64,000 bases of DNA from Duganella qianjiadongensis (GCF_009857915.1 NZ_WWCM01000005.1:1-64000); one strand, 5' to 3'; positions 7,484 to 14,865 are shown, counted from the first letter of the stretch. Program-made: numbers and translations. The notes: generated by a model not told the origin, from the letters alone.

Positions 7484-7867
7484 GAGATTCCATTTACCAG
7501 GATGAGAGCAAATCAAAATCTTAACAGCTTGATATTGCAGAAAATGCGCAGTTTCTCACTTAGCTGACAGGCTGCTCTTGGCCGGATGAAGACACATGAC
7601 ACTGTCCAACCGTCCTCTTTCTACTACTGAATTGACGGAGTGTGTGGAATTCAATTGTTTAGATTTAGGCCGTAGACAATTATTAAGGGTGCCCCATTTC
7701 CACAAGTGTAATGCTAGGTGGTGAAGTGAGACGTACTCGCGCTCATTGATACGCATTATCTAAAATTGAAAATCTTGACTCAAAAAAATTCCTCTCTTGT
7801 CAACTGGAAAACTTTATTTACAGTTTTTAGCTGAAAACTGGAGTAAAAACAGAAAAATTATTGAATT
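7484..7867. other. Gap with palindrome, no supported gene
   Basis: Between the DUF4019 gene and the small membrane-protein gene I see only palindrome copy 7. A 66-codon minus-strand frame (7556-7756) runs straight through the palindrome and has no protein-like pattern, so I did not call it. Confidence 0.4.
7569..7593. repeat. Array palindrome copy 7
   Basis: GGCTGCTCTTGGCCGGATGA. This copy stands further (about 275 bases) from the next stop codon than the others. Confidence 0.55.
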
Positions 7868-8038
7868 CTATTCATCTTTTCGCTCTCTAAATAGCGATTC
7901 TAATTTACATGCCAGCACCCCTAGTAAAAATGATGTACCCACAATATTTGCATTCTCTTTGGTCATCCAACTAATGGTTACTATACTCAAAAGAATTGCT
8001 CCAAAAATTGAAAAGTATAAATTATGTTTCTTTTTCAT
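7868..8038 (-). CDS. Small two-helix membrane protein (56 residues)
   Basis: A short minus-strand frame: MKKKHNLYFSIFGAILLSIV, TISWMTKENANIVG, TSFLLGVLACKLESLF and RERKDE. It has a positively charged start, two hydrophobic segments (about 8-24 and 33-46) and a charged tail. That pattern is far from random, although the surrounding DNA is very A+T-rich. No clear Shine-Dalgarno precedes ATG 8038 (upstream is AT-rich). A plus-strand frame over the same bases (7797-8057) is less convincing. No family recognised; a small cassette-type membrane protein is the best description. Confidence 0.55.
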   Translation of the reverse strand: MKKKHNLYFSIFGAILLSIVTISWMTKENANIVGTSFLLGVLACKLESLFRERKDE

Positions 8039-8343
8039 ATATTATTTTTTAATTTAATTTTCGCTAAAACTATAAAAATATTGTCCAATACAAATGCAAT
8101 AATTTACAACTCGCACGCACCATAAATATTTTTCTTATAAAAGATTGAAATTGGTGTAAAAAGCAATTAAATAATATATTTTCCATACACGCAATATTAT
8201 CTAAAGCTATTTTCAATCGATAAATAAAAAAACCATGCGATTAAGAAGAAAGGGGAGGTCTGCTATGGCAGATTTTTTCGCGGATGACAAAATAATACTA
8301 TTTATGCCGCTCGTTATCAGAATGTAAAACTTTACCTCTCGGA
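8039..8343. other. Very A+T-rich intergenic stretch
   Basis: About 300 bases of extreme A+T without a gene. Near its end lies GTCTGCTATGGCAGATTTTT (8258-8277), a small hairpin followed by a T-run. It can be read as a plus-strand terminator or as a degenerate array palindrome. The 3' flank of the duplicated gene (TTTTACAT..TGATA) occupies the last 40 bases. Confidence 0.45.
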
Positions 8344-8862
8344 TTAGTTCAATATAGTTTCTTTTGCTGACTGAATGCAAACCGCGATGTTATTTTCATC
8401 ACCCTGTAAAGTCACGGCGCCCTTATTAGTAGGAAGAAAACTATCGGCACTTCCAATAAGTACAAAAGGCAATTCGCCATACTGGCATAAAAGAGGCATT
8501 TCACTTCGATTAACCGCGAAGGAGGTGATTTCACGCATATTTAATTGCTCGCTAATATTGATCATTGAGGGTACATTGTTAGCCACTGGATAACCGCAGT
8601 AACCAAAGTGTACAGGACGTCCGGTGAATGAAACTTTCCCTAATGGCAAGTCGATCTCCCCAGTTACATTTTCCTGTGCAATAAAAGGAATCAGTCCCGG
8701 TCCACACGTAATCCTTAGGCCATCAACATATGCCGATCCACCGCCTGTGGGGAGAAGTGTCCCTTGGTTATCAGCGAAAGCAACCTGAGCGCTCGGGATA
8801 ATTAGTGCCAAAAGACAAACGACATAGGTGCTTCCAAGTGTATCAGGCTTATTTGAACTCAT
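8344..8862 (-). CDS. Exported hypothetical protein, copy B of a duplicated gene
   Basis: A 172-residue paralogue of the protein at 6478-6996: same length, same four Cys, same blocks (RITCGPGLIPFIAQ, VTGEIDLPLGK, RPVHFGYCGYPVANNVPSM, GELPFVLIGSA). The signal peptide region differs more (CLLALIIPSAQVAFA). Neither copy has a frameshift or early stop, so both are probably functional. Duplication as a unit with its palindrome and 3' flank is the best evidence that genes in this array move or amplify as discrete blocks. Function unknown. Confidence 0.65.
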   Translation of the reverse strand: MSSNKPDTLGSTYVVCLLALIIPSAQVAFADNQGTLLPTGGGSAYVDGLRITCGPGLIPFIAQENVTGEIDLPLGKVSFTGRPVHFGYCGYPVANNVPSMINISEQLNMREITSFAVNRSEMPLLCQYGELPFVLIGSADSFLPTNKGAVTLQGDENNIAVCIQSAKETILN

Positions 8863-8880
8863 ATTGAATAAAGATTGAAT

Positions 8881-8903
8881 GGCAGTTTCTGGCCGACCGC
8901 GGC
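8881..8903. repeat. Array palindrome copy 8
   Basis: GGCAGTTTCTGGCCGACCGC, 29 bases beyond the stop of the gene ending at 8933. Confidence 0.65.
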
Positions 8904-8932
8904 TTTTATAGGGCTCAATATCAAATCGTAAG

Positions 8933-9418
8933 TTACCAAATAGATCTTAAAACTTTCATGCTATCAGACCAAAGTAGTGATATGGTAAGTAATCCAAAGG
9001 CAAATGGCATCGAATAAACCACAAGCGAAATTGGGGAGATTAGAAATGAAAGAATTAATAAACCTCTCTTTTCTTTTATCTTGGCTCTATGCTCTATAGC
9101 ATCCTTGTCAACTTCGCTTTCGATTGCCCCCTCCATTCTGGCTACAATGAAGCACGCAAATGCGTAAAGTAATGCAAGCCCAAGAAAGCCTGGAATAAGG
9201 CTCGCACTCGATGGTTTTAGCTCTACACCAAGAATTTGTAGCTTTCCCAAATCGATATTCAGAAGCTTTGTGAATAGGCCCAGAGCAGAGAGGGCAAGTA
9301 CTGTTTTGCCCAAGTCTACACTTTGAGCAGCAATCCCGTGTTTAGTGAAGGACACTTTTCTTCCTCTTTGTCTGATCTGTAAATATTGATCGTTAGTGGC
9401 CGGACTAAGCCATTCCAT
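8933..9418 (-). CDS. Integral membrane protein, hypothetical
   Basis: A 161-residue protein with hydrophobic segments at about 38-52 (VLALSALGLFTKLL), 73-93 (LIPGFLGLALLYAFACFIVA) and 122-150 (LILSFLISPISLVVYSMPFAFGLLTIS). They are separated by a charged cytoplasmic-type loop rich in Glu, Lys and Arg (EGAIESEVDKDAIEHRAKIK). There are no catalytic motifs and no family I recognise. It is flanked by palindromes 8 and 9 and is a single-gene unit. Membrane proteins of this size without homologues are common in cassette-like arrays. Confidence 0.6.
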   Translation of the reverse strand: MEWLSPATNDQYLQIRQRGRKVSFTKHGIAAQSVDLGKTVLALSALGLFTKLLNIDLGKLQILGVELKPSSASLIPGFLGLALLYAFACFIVARMEGAIESEVDKDAIEHRAKIKEKRGLLILSFLISPISLVVYSMPFAFGLLTISLLWSDSMKVLRSIW

Positions 9419-9466
9419 TTATTGCTCTATCATAGTCGGCTGACGCCGCTTCAAACAGGAACGAGC

Positions 9467-9491
9467 GTCGGCTACTGGCCGAACTCAGCCG
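9467..9491. repeat. Array palindrome copy 9, containing a stop codon
   Basis: CGGCTACTGGCCGAACTCAG then CCG, with CGGCT/AGCCG arms. The TGA of the isochorismatase-like gene (9485-9487) is read from inside the palindrome, so the gene and the repeat are fused at the base level. Confidence 0.7.
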
Positions 9492-10063
9492 ATGGGGGCC
9501 TGCGTACTTAAAGCCAAGGGAAGTACTACCTCCAATGCATCGACCGAACTAATAATCGAGGCATACTCGCCATCCAGATTGGCCAGCGCCATGGCGTGAA
9601 TATCTTCGGCGGAACGCTCTTTACTGTTAAAGTCGGTTTTCGCATACGCATACGTACCGTCGGAAACAACGAATGTTTTGAAGCCTAGGTTGCCTGCGGT
9701 TCGCGCGGTGCTCTCTACGGAGTTGTTTGTGCTTACTCCGACGATAATGATGCTTGATTCGCCTCGGGTATGCAGCCAGCGCTCAAGTCCTGTGTTAATG
9801 AAGGCATCGGGTACATTTTTCTCTACCACATGCTCGCACGCCAACGGCGACAGTGCTGGCTGAAACTCAACGCCCGGTTGGCCTGGCCAAAATGGCGAGC
9901 CGGGTGTCCTAGAGATGTGGCGCACATGAACCACGGGTGCTTTTCGATGGCGCCATTCCATGAGCAGTCGGGCAATCGTTTCCTCAGCGTTGTGATTATT
10001 CCGAACCTCAGCCTTGGGCCAAGTCATCCCAACTTGCATGTCAATAATTAAAAGAGTGGTCAT
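9485..10063 (-). CDS. Isochorismatase-like cysteine-hydrolase family protein with Ser for the catalytic Cys
   Basis: A 192-residue protein from ATG 10063. It has the isochorismatase-like fold: TLLIIDMQ (catalytic Asp 8), VHVRHISR, VVEKNVPDAFINTGLE (Lys 82), and GVSTNNSVESTARTAGNLGF around the nucleophile position. In most members that position is Cys (GVxTxxCVxxTAR); here it is Ser 115. Relatives with TNNSVE exist to my recollection, so this is probably a natural subfamily rather than a mutation, but amidase activity cannot be assumed. It is cytoplasmic. The longer frame to 10093 adds ten residues before a typical start and is unlikely. Confidence 0.8.
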   Translation of the reverse strand: MTTLLIIDMQVGMTWPKAEVRNNHNAEETIARLLMEWRHRKAPVVHVRHISRTPGSPFWPGQPGVEFQPALSPLACEHVVEKNVPDAFINTGLERWLHTRGESSIIIVGVSTNNSVESTARTAGNLGFKTFVVSDGTYAYAKTDFNSKERSAEDIHAMALANLDGEYASIISSVDALEVVLPLALSTQAPIG

Positions 10064-10133
10064 ATAAAATATCTGAGTACCTTGCACGCGCATAATCAGA
10101 GAAGTAAATGGCTGCCCTTGCGGGCAATTGCGC

Positions 10134-10841
10134 TTATTCGGTTCCGCCCCGCTTCTTCAACATATCAATCATTTCCGGTAATGGTGACCCAGTGCTAAGA
10201 AAGCTGGTCGGCGTTTTTCCCATCGCCCATGATAAAGGAGTTTTTCCCTCGTTGTCGCGGGCGTTAATATCAGCACCATTTGCGAGGAGTAGACCAACAG
10301 TGCTTTCCATGCCATTAAGTGCCGCGTAATGCAGTGGAGTTTCGCCATCGGCATTTCCTGCTTTCACGTCTGCACCGTGCTCCACTAGCACATTCACGAT
10401 AGCAGGATGATTCTTGCGCACGGCCTGATACAAAGGGAAAGTACCGTTATATCCGCGTGCATTAACCTTTGCACCTCGGTCGAGTAGGAGCGTTACGATT
10501 TCGAGGTGATAGCCAAAATTACATGCGACCAACAATGGCGAGTTTCCGACCATCCCTTGCTGCTCAATATCAGCTCCAGCATCCAGCAGTAGCCGAATAA
10601 CTTTAAGTCCTTCAGAAATGTTGTCGTTGTTCGAACTCACTATTACAGCAGTGACTAACGGTGGAAATCCACTGTTGTCTAGCGCTGTCACTGGCGCACC
10701 TGACTTTAGAAGGGCGCGTACGGCATCGACGTCGGTGTTTTTAATAGCGCGATTCAATTGCTCTGATACGCTCGGTTGGGCACTAATGTGAGCCGTTAGC
10801 AACATCAGTAATAGGCCGCAAAGCAATCTGAAAAACTTCAT
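10134..10841 (-). CDS. Exported ankyrin-repeat protein
   Basis: 235 residues from ATG 10841 (GGAG six bases upstream) with a signal peptide (MKFFRLLCGLLLMLLTAHISAQ). About five to six ankyrin repeats follow, e.g. VDAVRALLKSGAPVTALDN, LKVIRLLLDAGADIEQQG, LEIVTLLLDRGAKVNARG, PAIVNVLVEHGADVKAG and ESTVGLLLANGADINARD. Bacterial periplasmic ankyrin proteins of this length often act as partners or immunity-like factors for enzymes; the partner here is unknown. A hairpin TGCCC-TTG-CGGGCA (10110-10123) lies past the stop, where other genes have the array palindrome. Confidence 0.8.
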   Translation of the reverse strand: MKFFRLLCGLLLMLLTAHISAQPSVSEQLNRAIKNTDVDAVRALLKSGAPVTALDNSGFPPLVTAVIVSSNNDNISEGLKVIRLLLDAGADIEQQGMVGNSPLLVACNFGYHLEIVTLLLDRGAKVNARGYNGTFPLYQAVRKNHPAIVNVLVEHGADVKAGNADGETPLHYAALNGMESTVGLLLANGADINARDNEGKTPLSWAMGKTPTSFLSTGSPLPEMIDMLKKRGGTE

Positions 10842-10900
10842 TTCGACTCCAATTTGATCTGTGCAGCAAAAAATAAATAAAAAGGAGAAGTTCGGCACCT

Positions 10901-10924
10901 GTCTGCTATTGGCCGCGAACGGTC
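10901..10924. repeat. Array palindrome copy 10
   Basis: GTCTGCTATTGGCCGCGAAC then GGTC, 27 bases beyond the stop of the gene ending at 10952. Confidence 0.65.
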
Positions 10925-10951
10925 TGATGCGCTCATGCTTGGATAACTTGC

Positions 10952-11290
10952 TCAGACACCGCAGACATAGTACCCGTTGTTCAATTTTCCATGTTGAGAC
11001 TTTTGCCAGAAGAAGACGTCATCTTTACCCTTTGCGGTAAAGCGCTTTCCTTGACAGAGAGCGGTTACATTGCCAAGTCCTGTAGGTGGTTTTTCAGCAC
11101 AAGCCGCTCGCCAAGTCACAAGCGGCGAAATGGCCTCTAGGCTGATGCCGACACTATGAGACTGATTAATCTCGTTCGCCAGAACTTGACAGTTATTGAG
11201 CATCTTTTTTTCAAGGTCACTCTCACTTTGCGCAAAAACCGAGCCCCAGGCTGCCGTGAGAAAGAGAGCCGAGCAAACTTTGATTAACAT
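10952..11290 (-). CDS. Small exported Cys-containing protein, hypothetical
   Basis: 112 residues from ATG 11290, supported by GGGGGA just upstream and by a signal peptide that starts there (MLIKVCSALFLTAAWGSVFAQ). The longer frame to 11488 runs through a palindrome and is rejected. The mature part has Cys in NNCQVLANEI, RAACAEKPP, ALCQGKRF and GYYVCGV, and so probably two disulfides. No family recognised. Single-gene unit of the array. Confidence 0.6.
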   Translation of the reverse strand: MLIKVCSALFLTAAWGSVFAQSESDLEKKMLNNCQVLANEINQSHSVGISLEAISPLVTWRAACAEKPPTGLGNVTALCQGKRFTAKGKDDVFFWQKSQHGKLNNGYYVCGV

Positions 11291-11317
11291 CTTTCCCCCA
11301 GAAACTAGATTTTCTCG

Positions 11318-11343
11318 TAGCTGCGCTTGGCCGAACGCTGCTG
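11318..11343. repeat. Array palindrome copy 11
   Basis: AGCTGCGCTTGGCCGAACGC. A second, partial copy (CACATTTGGCCGAGTAAGCC, about 11393-11412) lies 50 bases away in the same gap, the only gap with two. Confidence 0.5.
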
Positions 11344-11435
11344 ATGGAGCTGAGGATAACATTTGGCTCATCAGAAAAATCCTCGAATTCTCACATTTGG
11401 CCGAGTAAGCCGCGAAGCCAATATTGACATTAAAT

Positions 11436-11879
11436 TCATTGGTCATATTTTTGCAAGTTACGAAAAACGAGTATAGTGACGCAACCAACGATTTGAATTA
11501 CAGCGCTACCAATCCATAACCAATAGCCTGCTCCATAGCCAACTATTTTAGAATAGGTGGGAGCTTCACTAGAGACGACAGTCGATTGGAAGAAGAAACT
11601 AATCATCAACAAGAGCGCGATAATTGCAGCCAGCGCCGAAGAGCGGTATCTGCTTTGGAACATTGATATCCACGCGTAGAACAGAATGGGATTTGCTAGC
11701 CAGGTATAAGTTCCTGTTGTTATCCCTAACCAACCAAAGACTAGCAATCCCCAAGCTTGAGACCATGCAAGCGGGTTTGGCCCATCAATATAGTAACCGT
11801 CATTCAATAGACAAATACAGAAGAGACATACGCTCACCAGTAAAGTGGATTTCGTTATATGCCTAAAAAATCCATGCAT
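11436..11879 (-). CDS. Four-helix integral membrane protein, hypothetical
   Basis: A 147-residue hydrophobic protein with about four membrane segments (12-26 LLVSVCLFCICLLN, 40-70 WGLLVFGWLGITTGTYTWL, 82-98 AALAAIIALLLMISFFF, 117-138 YWLWIGSAVIQIVGCVTILV). Trp and Gly are frequent near segment ends. No conserved catalytic residues or family. Single-gene unit between palindromes 11 and 12. Confidence 0.6.
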   Translation of the reverse strand: MHGFFRHITKSTLLVSVCLFCICLLNDGYYIDGPNPLAWSQAWGLLVFGWLGITTGTYTWLANPILFYAWISMFQSRYRSSALAAIIALLLMISFFFQSTVVSSEAPTYSKIVGYGAGYWLWIGSAVIQIVGCVTILVFRNLQKYDQ

Positions 11880-11906
11880 AGCTCTATTTTCACAAACATA
11901 ATCAAG

Positions 11907-11930
11907 GGCCGCTATTGGCCGAATACTGTC
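11907..11930. repeat. Array palindrome copy 12
   Basis: GGCCGCTATTGGCCGAATAC then TGTC, close to the consensus. It overlaps the stop codon of the gene ending at 11929. Confidence 0.7.
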
Positions 11931-12459
11931 AAATTTTCTCAGCCGTATGGGACAGCATTACTTGTGCAATTTCTGACACTTCCGTTGCCAAGTCAATTTT
12001 GAACGGTGTATTGTCTGAGCTAGCGATGACTAAGCAGCGTCCATCCTGTCCCGTCAGCCTAATTCCTGCCAAGACCTTTACCACATTAATATTTGATTGC
12101 GGTGCTGCTCCGAGCACAGCTGCAAACTGGGTAGAATGCGGTCCGGAACCCATGAACTCTGAACTGTTCATCGAGGGCTCCAGCCACTCCTCTCGCCACA
12201 ATAATTCGCTCGACTTTACCGTAAATGGTACCTCTAGCTGTGTCCATGAGAAGGCGTAATCCTGACCTAACTCATACAGGCAAATCGGGAATACCTCGAA
12301 CCATTTCCCCACCGTGACTTCTTCAACGGCAAAATTTATCACCTCATCTTTATCGAGCCGAAGCGCGGCGAAACTATACTCTGCGTAGAGGGCCCCAATC
12401 GTGCGCCCCTCAAGATTTGTAGAGCTGTCATAGCATGTCACTATTTTTGAATAGGGCAT
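11929..12459 (-). CDS. Cytoplasmic hypothetical protein
   Basis: A 176-residue acidic protein without signal or membrane segments. Segments such as LRLDKDEVINFAVEEVTVGKWFEVFPICLYE and VVKVLAGIRLTGQDGRCLVIASSDNTPFKIDL suggest an alpha-beta fold. It resembles in general style the small orphan immunity or structural proteins of accessory regions, but I recognise no family. Its stop codon lies inside palindrome 12. Confidence 0.55.
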   Translation of the reverse strand: MPYSKIVTCYDSSTNLEGRTIGALYAEYSFAALRLDKDEVINFAVEEVTVGKWFEVFPICLYELGQDYAFSWTQLEVPFTVKSSELLWREEWLEPSMNSSEFMGSGPHSTQFAAVLGAAPQSNINVVKVLAGIRLTGQDGRCLVIASSDNTPFKIDLATEVSEIAQVMLSHTAEKI

Positions 12460-12506
12460 TCAGTTGCCTTCATTTGACATCAACAGGTAAGACATAAAAG
12501 ACGAGT

Positions 12507-12530
12507 GTCCGAAAATGGCCGCAAACAGTC
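12507..12530. repeat. Array palindrome copy 13 (diverged)
   Basis: GTGTCCGAAAATGGCCGCAA then ACAGTC. The arms and central TGGCCG remain, but the left loop is changed. Confidence 0.5.
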
Positions 12531-12585
12531 TATCGGTCCGTTCTAAGATCACAGCAGGCGTTACTGGCACATTTGCCCCCTACTA

Positions 12586-13302
12586 CTATCTTGGCCACGA
12601 GACGTTGACCACTAAACCAGGAGTAGCCCGCTGTAAAGTAGCTGTTGCGACTTCCGGAGAAACCATTTCCTCCGGTCGCAGCATATTTGTTCCGAGCCCG
12701 GTTGACTCTGAAATGAAACCGCTGTTCTCGATAAAAGTGGTCATCTGCTTACCTTCGTAAAGGTAGAGGACAATGAACTTGATGGCTTCAGGATTGTAAA
12801 CAATGCCATTATGCGTAAATTTATTTTTAGATGCGGAAAGGGCTGGGCGATATTTTCTTACCAAATACCTGGGAGCCTTAAATAGTGGCTTACATTTGTG
12901 CCTCCCATCTGGAAGCACCAGAAATAAATCAATGTTGGGTTTACCAGGTTTATGAGGTATTACCCATTTCTCTCCCTTGAGAGTTAGAAAGGAGTAAGGC
13001 TCAGGAACAACTCGGATGGCTTCATAAGCTTTCAGTATCAAAGGTTCTTGAAAAGTGTGGAGATCGATTTCAACACCTCCGCATTCTGCGATAATACCTC
13101 TAATTATTACCGGCCGATCTTTCCTGTTTACGAGAACAACGGAACTAATTCGTTCTCCTATACTGCTAACACTCCACACGTAGGAGAATGAAACGCCAGT
13201 ACCTATTTTCTTGACTGCAAGGTAAAAGCTAAATGGAAAAATAGCTAATCCTGGCACAAGTTTTAAGAATTCCTGAAAAGAGAAAATAAGATCGCAAGCC
13301 AT
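12586..13302 (-). CDS. Membrane-anchored hypothetical protein
   Basis: A 238-residue protein with one hydrophobic segment near the start (about 12-30, LKLVPGLAIFPFSFYLAVK) and a hydrophilic remainder. That remainder has beta-like stretches (ISSVVLVNRKDRPVIIRGIIAECGG) and a basic middle (GRHKCKPLFKAPRYLVRKYRP). It is probably tethered to the inner membrane with a cytoplasmic domain. No family recognised. Palindrome 13 lies 55 bases beyond its stop. Confidence 0.55.
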   Translation of the reverse strand: MACDLIFSFQEFLKLVPGLAIFPFSFYLAVKKIGTGVSFSYVWSVSSIGERISSVVLVNRKDRPVIIRGIIAECGGVEIDLHTFQEPLILKAYEAIRVVPEPYSFLTLKGEKWVIPHKPGKPNIDLFLVLPDGRHKCKPLFKAPRYLVRKYRPALSASKNKFTHNGIVYNPEAIKFIVLYLYEGKQMTTFIENSGFISESTGLGTNMLRPEEMVSPEVATATLQRATPGLVVNVSWPR

Positions 13303-13341
13303 TTCGATGTTCTACAAATCTACTTATCAATCGTTCACAAT

Positions 13342-13363
13342 GGGCAGATATTGGCCGATAGGT
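13342..13363. repeat. Array palindrome copy 14 (diverged)
   Basis: GGGCAGATATTGGCCGATAG, 62 bases beyond the stop of the gene ending at 13426. The right arm is poorly kept. Confidence 0.5.
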
Positions 13364-13425
13364 GAATTACGACACTGTTGTACTTAGTGGCGTCGAACAA
13401 GCCATATGTACGCATTGACGAATCC

Positions 13426-14091
13426 CTATACACAAAAAGCCAGCCGGTGCGCCCAGACCGCAACGAGTTCTTTTCGAAGGTCAGCCTTGTCTTTATTGTA
13501 ATACTGTACGCCAAATCTCCCGCTCGGCTTTTCACTTTCAAGAATTTTTTGCATTTTTTCAAAGAGCTCCACGACATCCCCGTTTTTCGAAAAACCGGCT
13601 AGATCTCTCCAAAACATTGGGTCAATCCACATCTCACCATTGAAGTCGGCCAACACCTCGCTTTGAACGTGCCGGTCCGAGACGGTCTTATCTGCTTCAA
13701 AATTGCGTCGGTGATTAACCAAGCCAGGATGGCAATCGCCCAGAATTTTTATGAGGGAAGGCTCAAACAATGCGATATCAACCTGTTCGCCTGCATGCCA
13801 CATTTCATGCCCGATAGTCCAAAGCACGTGCTCGTGCAGAGTGGGATAAGAAACGAAAGCCACGCCGTTAATCGCCATACCATTGATGATATTTCCACTT
13901 TGATCAAACCGCATAGTTTCGACAATGTGCATTCTGTAACCTAGTGCTTTGCAGATCTTATATGCAACTGCCACATCGTTCGGCATACACACACTATGTT
14001 TTACGAGCCGCATTCCCTCTCGTTCCAACGACTCGTTAAACGTGCGAACATCGCGTATAGCAGCGGCGACTTCCGTTTCGGCAAGAAGCAT
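13426..14091 (-). CDS. Cytoplasmic zinc-metallopeptidase-like protein
   Basis: 221 residues from ATG 14091 (a TTG at 14100 is possible). No signal peptide. HEMWH at 95-99 inside WTIGHEMWHAGEQ, followed by SEVLADFNGE around residue 145, gives the HExxH...E(x2)AD arrangement of gluzincin-type peptidases. The fold and zinc binding are likely; the substrate is unknown. The sequence is unrelated to the exported HExxH protein at 3633-4709. Its position at the right end of the array, between palindromes 14 and 15, matches the other units. A second frame (13335-13577) over the 3' part is a shadow. Confidence 0.65.
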   Translation of the reverse strand: MLLAETEVAAAIRDVRTFNESLEREGMRLVKHSVCMPNDVAVAYKICKALGYRMHIVETMRFDQSGNIINGMAINGVAFVSYPTLHEHVLWTIGHEMWHAGEQVDIALFEPSLIKILGDCHPGLVNHRRNFEADKTVSDRHVQSEVLADFNGEMWIDPMFWRDLAGFSKNGDVVELFEKMQKILESEKPSGRFGVQYYNKDKADLRKELVAVWAHRLAFCV

Positions 14092-14196
14092 AGTCTTCAA
14101 TCCATTGTTCCTATAGACGGTTTATGTAGATTTTCCCAAGTGTGAGAGCCGACATACCGAAAATGTGTCCATTCCTCAGTATAAAGCTCGCGCACG

Positions 14197-14240
14197 GTCC
14201 GCTTGTGGCCGGATGCTGTCTACATGATCAGAATAGCATC
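14197..14240. repeat. Array palindrome copy 15, with extended flank
   Basis: GGTCCGCTTGTGGCCGGATG then CTGTC, followed by GATCAGAATAGCATCTTGCC. The flank matches the one beside copy 2, so the outermost copies of the array share the longest repeat. Confidence 0.65.
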
Positions 14241-14348
14241 TTGCCTGCTTGCAAAGTTCACGATTTGTCACGACCAGACGGAAGTCGCCCCGCAGCAGCC
14301 ACTTGCAAATTTACGTCGCACAGATGAGCATGAGTACTAGAACGCTGC

Positions 14349-14804
14349 CTAGCTGGCGTTTAGTGTATTGCTCCGCATATATCCGGTTAGCAGACCATGT
14401 GCAACATCCGGCATACCACGCGCATGCGCGAGCTTCGCCATCGGGTGAGCATCGTAAGGCACTGAAATGAGCGCTGCTAGCCATTGTCCGTTGCGCTGTT
14501 CGAGGATGGCGTAGCGCGCATCGGGTGACCCAGTCTAGATGTTATGAGGATATGGATAATCGTCCGCGTAAGCCGGTTGACCTACGCTACTGGGATTGGC
14601 AATCAGTGTTCCACACTCTGCTCGGACTGACCGTGCAATATGGCTATGTCCACACCCGATAACGTTGGCCTGAGCATCGCCGAGGCGTTCGTTAATTTCA
14701 TTCGATGTTGCCGCACGTTCTGCCGTCTGCAGAAAGGTTGTGCAGTCACTATGGAGGTAGCCTAGTGGTTCATTAAAAGGGAGCAATTGAGAAGGCTTCG
14801 ACAT
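14349..14804 (-). pseudogene. Metallophosphoesterase, truncated and with an in-frame stop
   Basis: The minus-strand frame from 14804 shows the C-terminal two thirds of a calcineurin-like phosphoesterase of the YfcE/protein-phosphatase type: LGYLHSDCTTFLQTAE, NEINERLGDAQANVIGCGHSHIARSV, then LIANPSSVGQPAY. A TAG at 14535-14537 interrupts it where relatives usually have Glu (HVVETGSPHARYAILE). After the stop the same frame continues unbroken for 61 codons (TGSPDARYAILEQRNGQW, VPYDAHPMAKLA, ARGMPDVAHGLLTGYM) to the natural end at 14349. The N-terminal DxH and GD metal-binding motifs are gone. It is a decaying gene killed by deletion and probably a single substitution. Confidence 0.75.
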
Positions 14805-14865
14805 CCGACGCTTGGTGATTAACGAAATTCAGCGTGCAGAGTTCGATTACGTTGACGGAACCAGA

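Noticed and set aside
7556-7756. 66-codon minus-strand frame
   Set aside because: It runs through palindrome copy 7, has no ribosome site and no protein-like pattern.
8264-8326. 20-codon plus-strand frame after GGGGAGG
   Set aside because: The ribosome site and start lie within a hairpin with T-run that looks like a terminator or degenerate array palindrome.
10110-10123. Hairpin TGCCC-TTG-CGGGCA as another array palindrome
   Set aside because: It is in the right place after the ankyrin gene but lacks the TTGGCCG core, so it is listed only as a plain hairpin in that gene's entry.
13335-13577. Minus-strand frame overlapping the metallopeptidase 3' end
   Set aside because: It is a shifted frame of that gene which continues into palindrome 14; no sign of a programmed frameshift.
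3393-14240. Classical integron attC sites
   Set aside because: The gap palindromes lack paired RYYYAAC and GTTRRRY ends in the right order; single GTTAGAT or TAAC matches are scattered and wrongly placed. No integrase is seen in the window.
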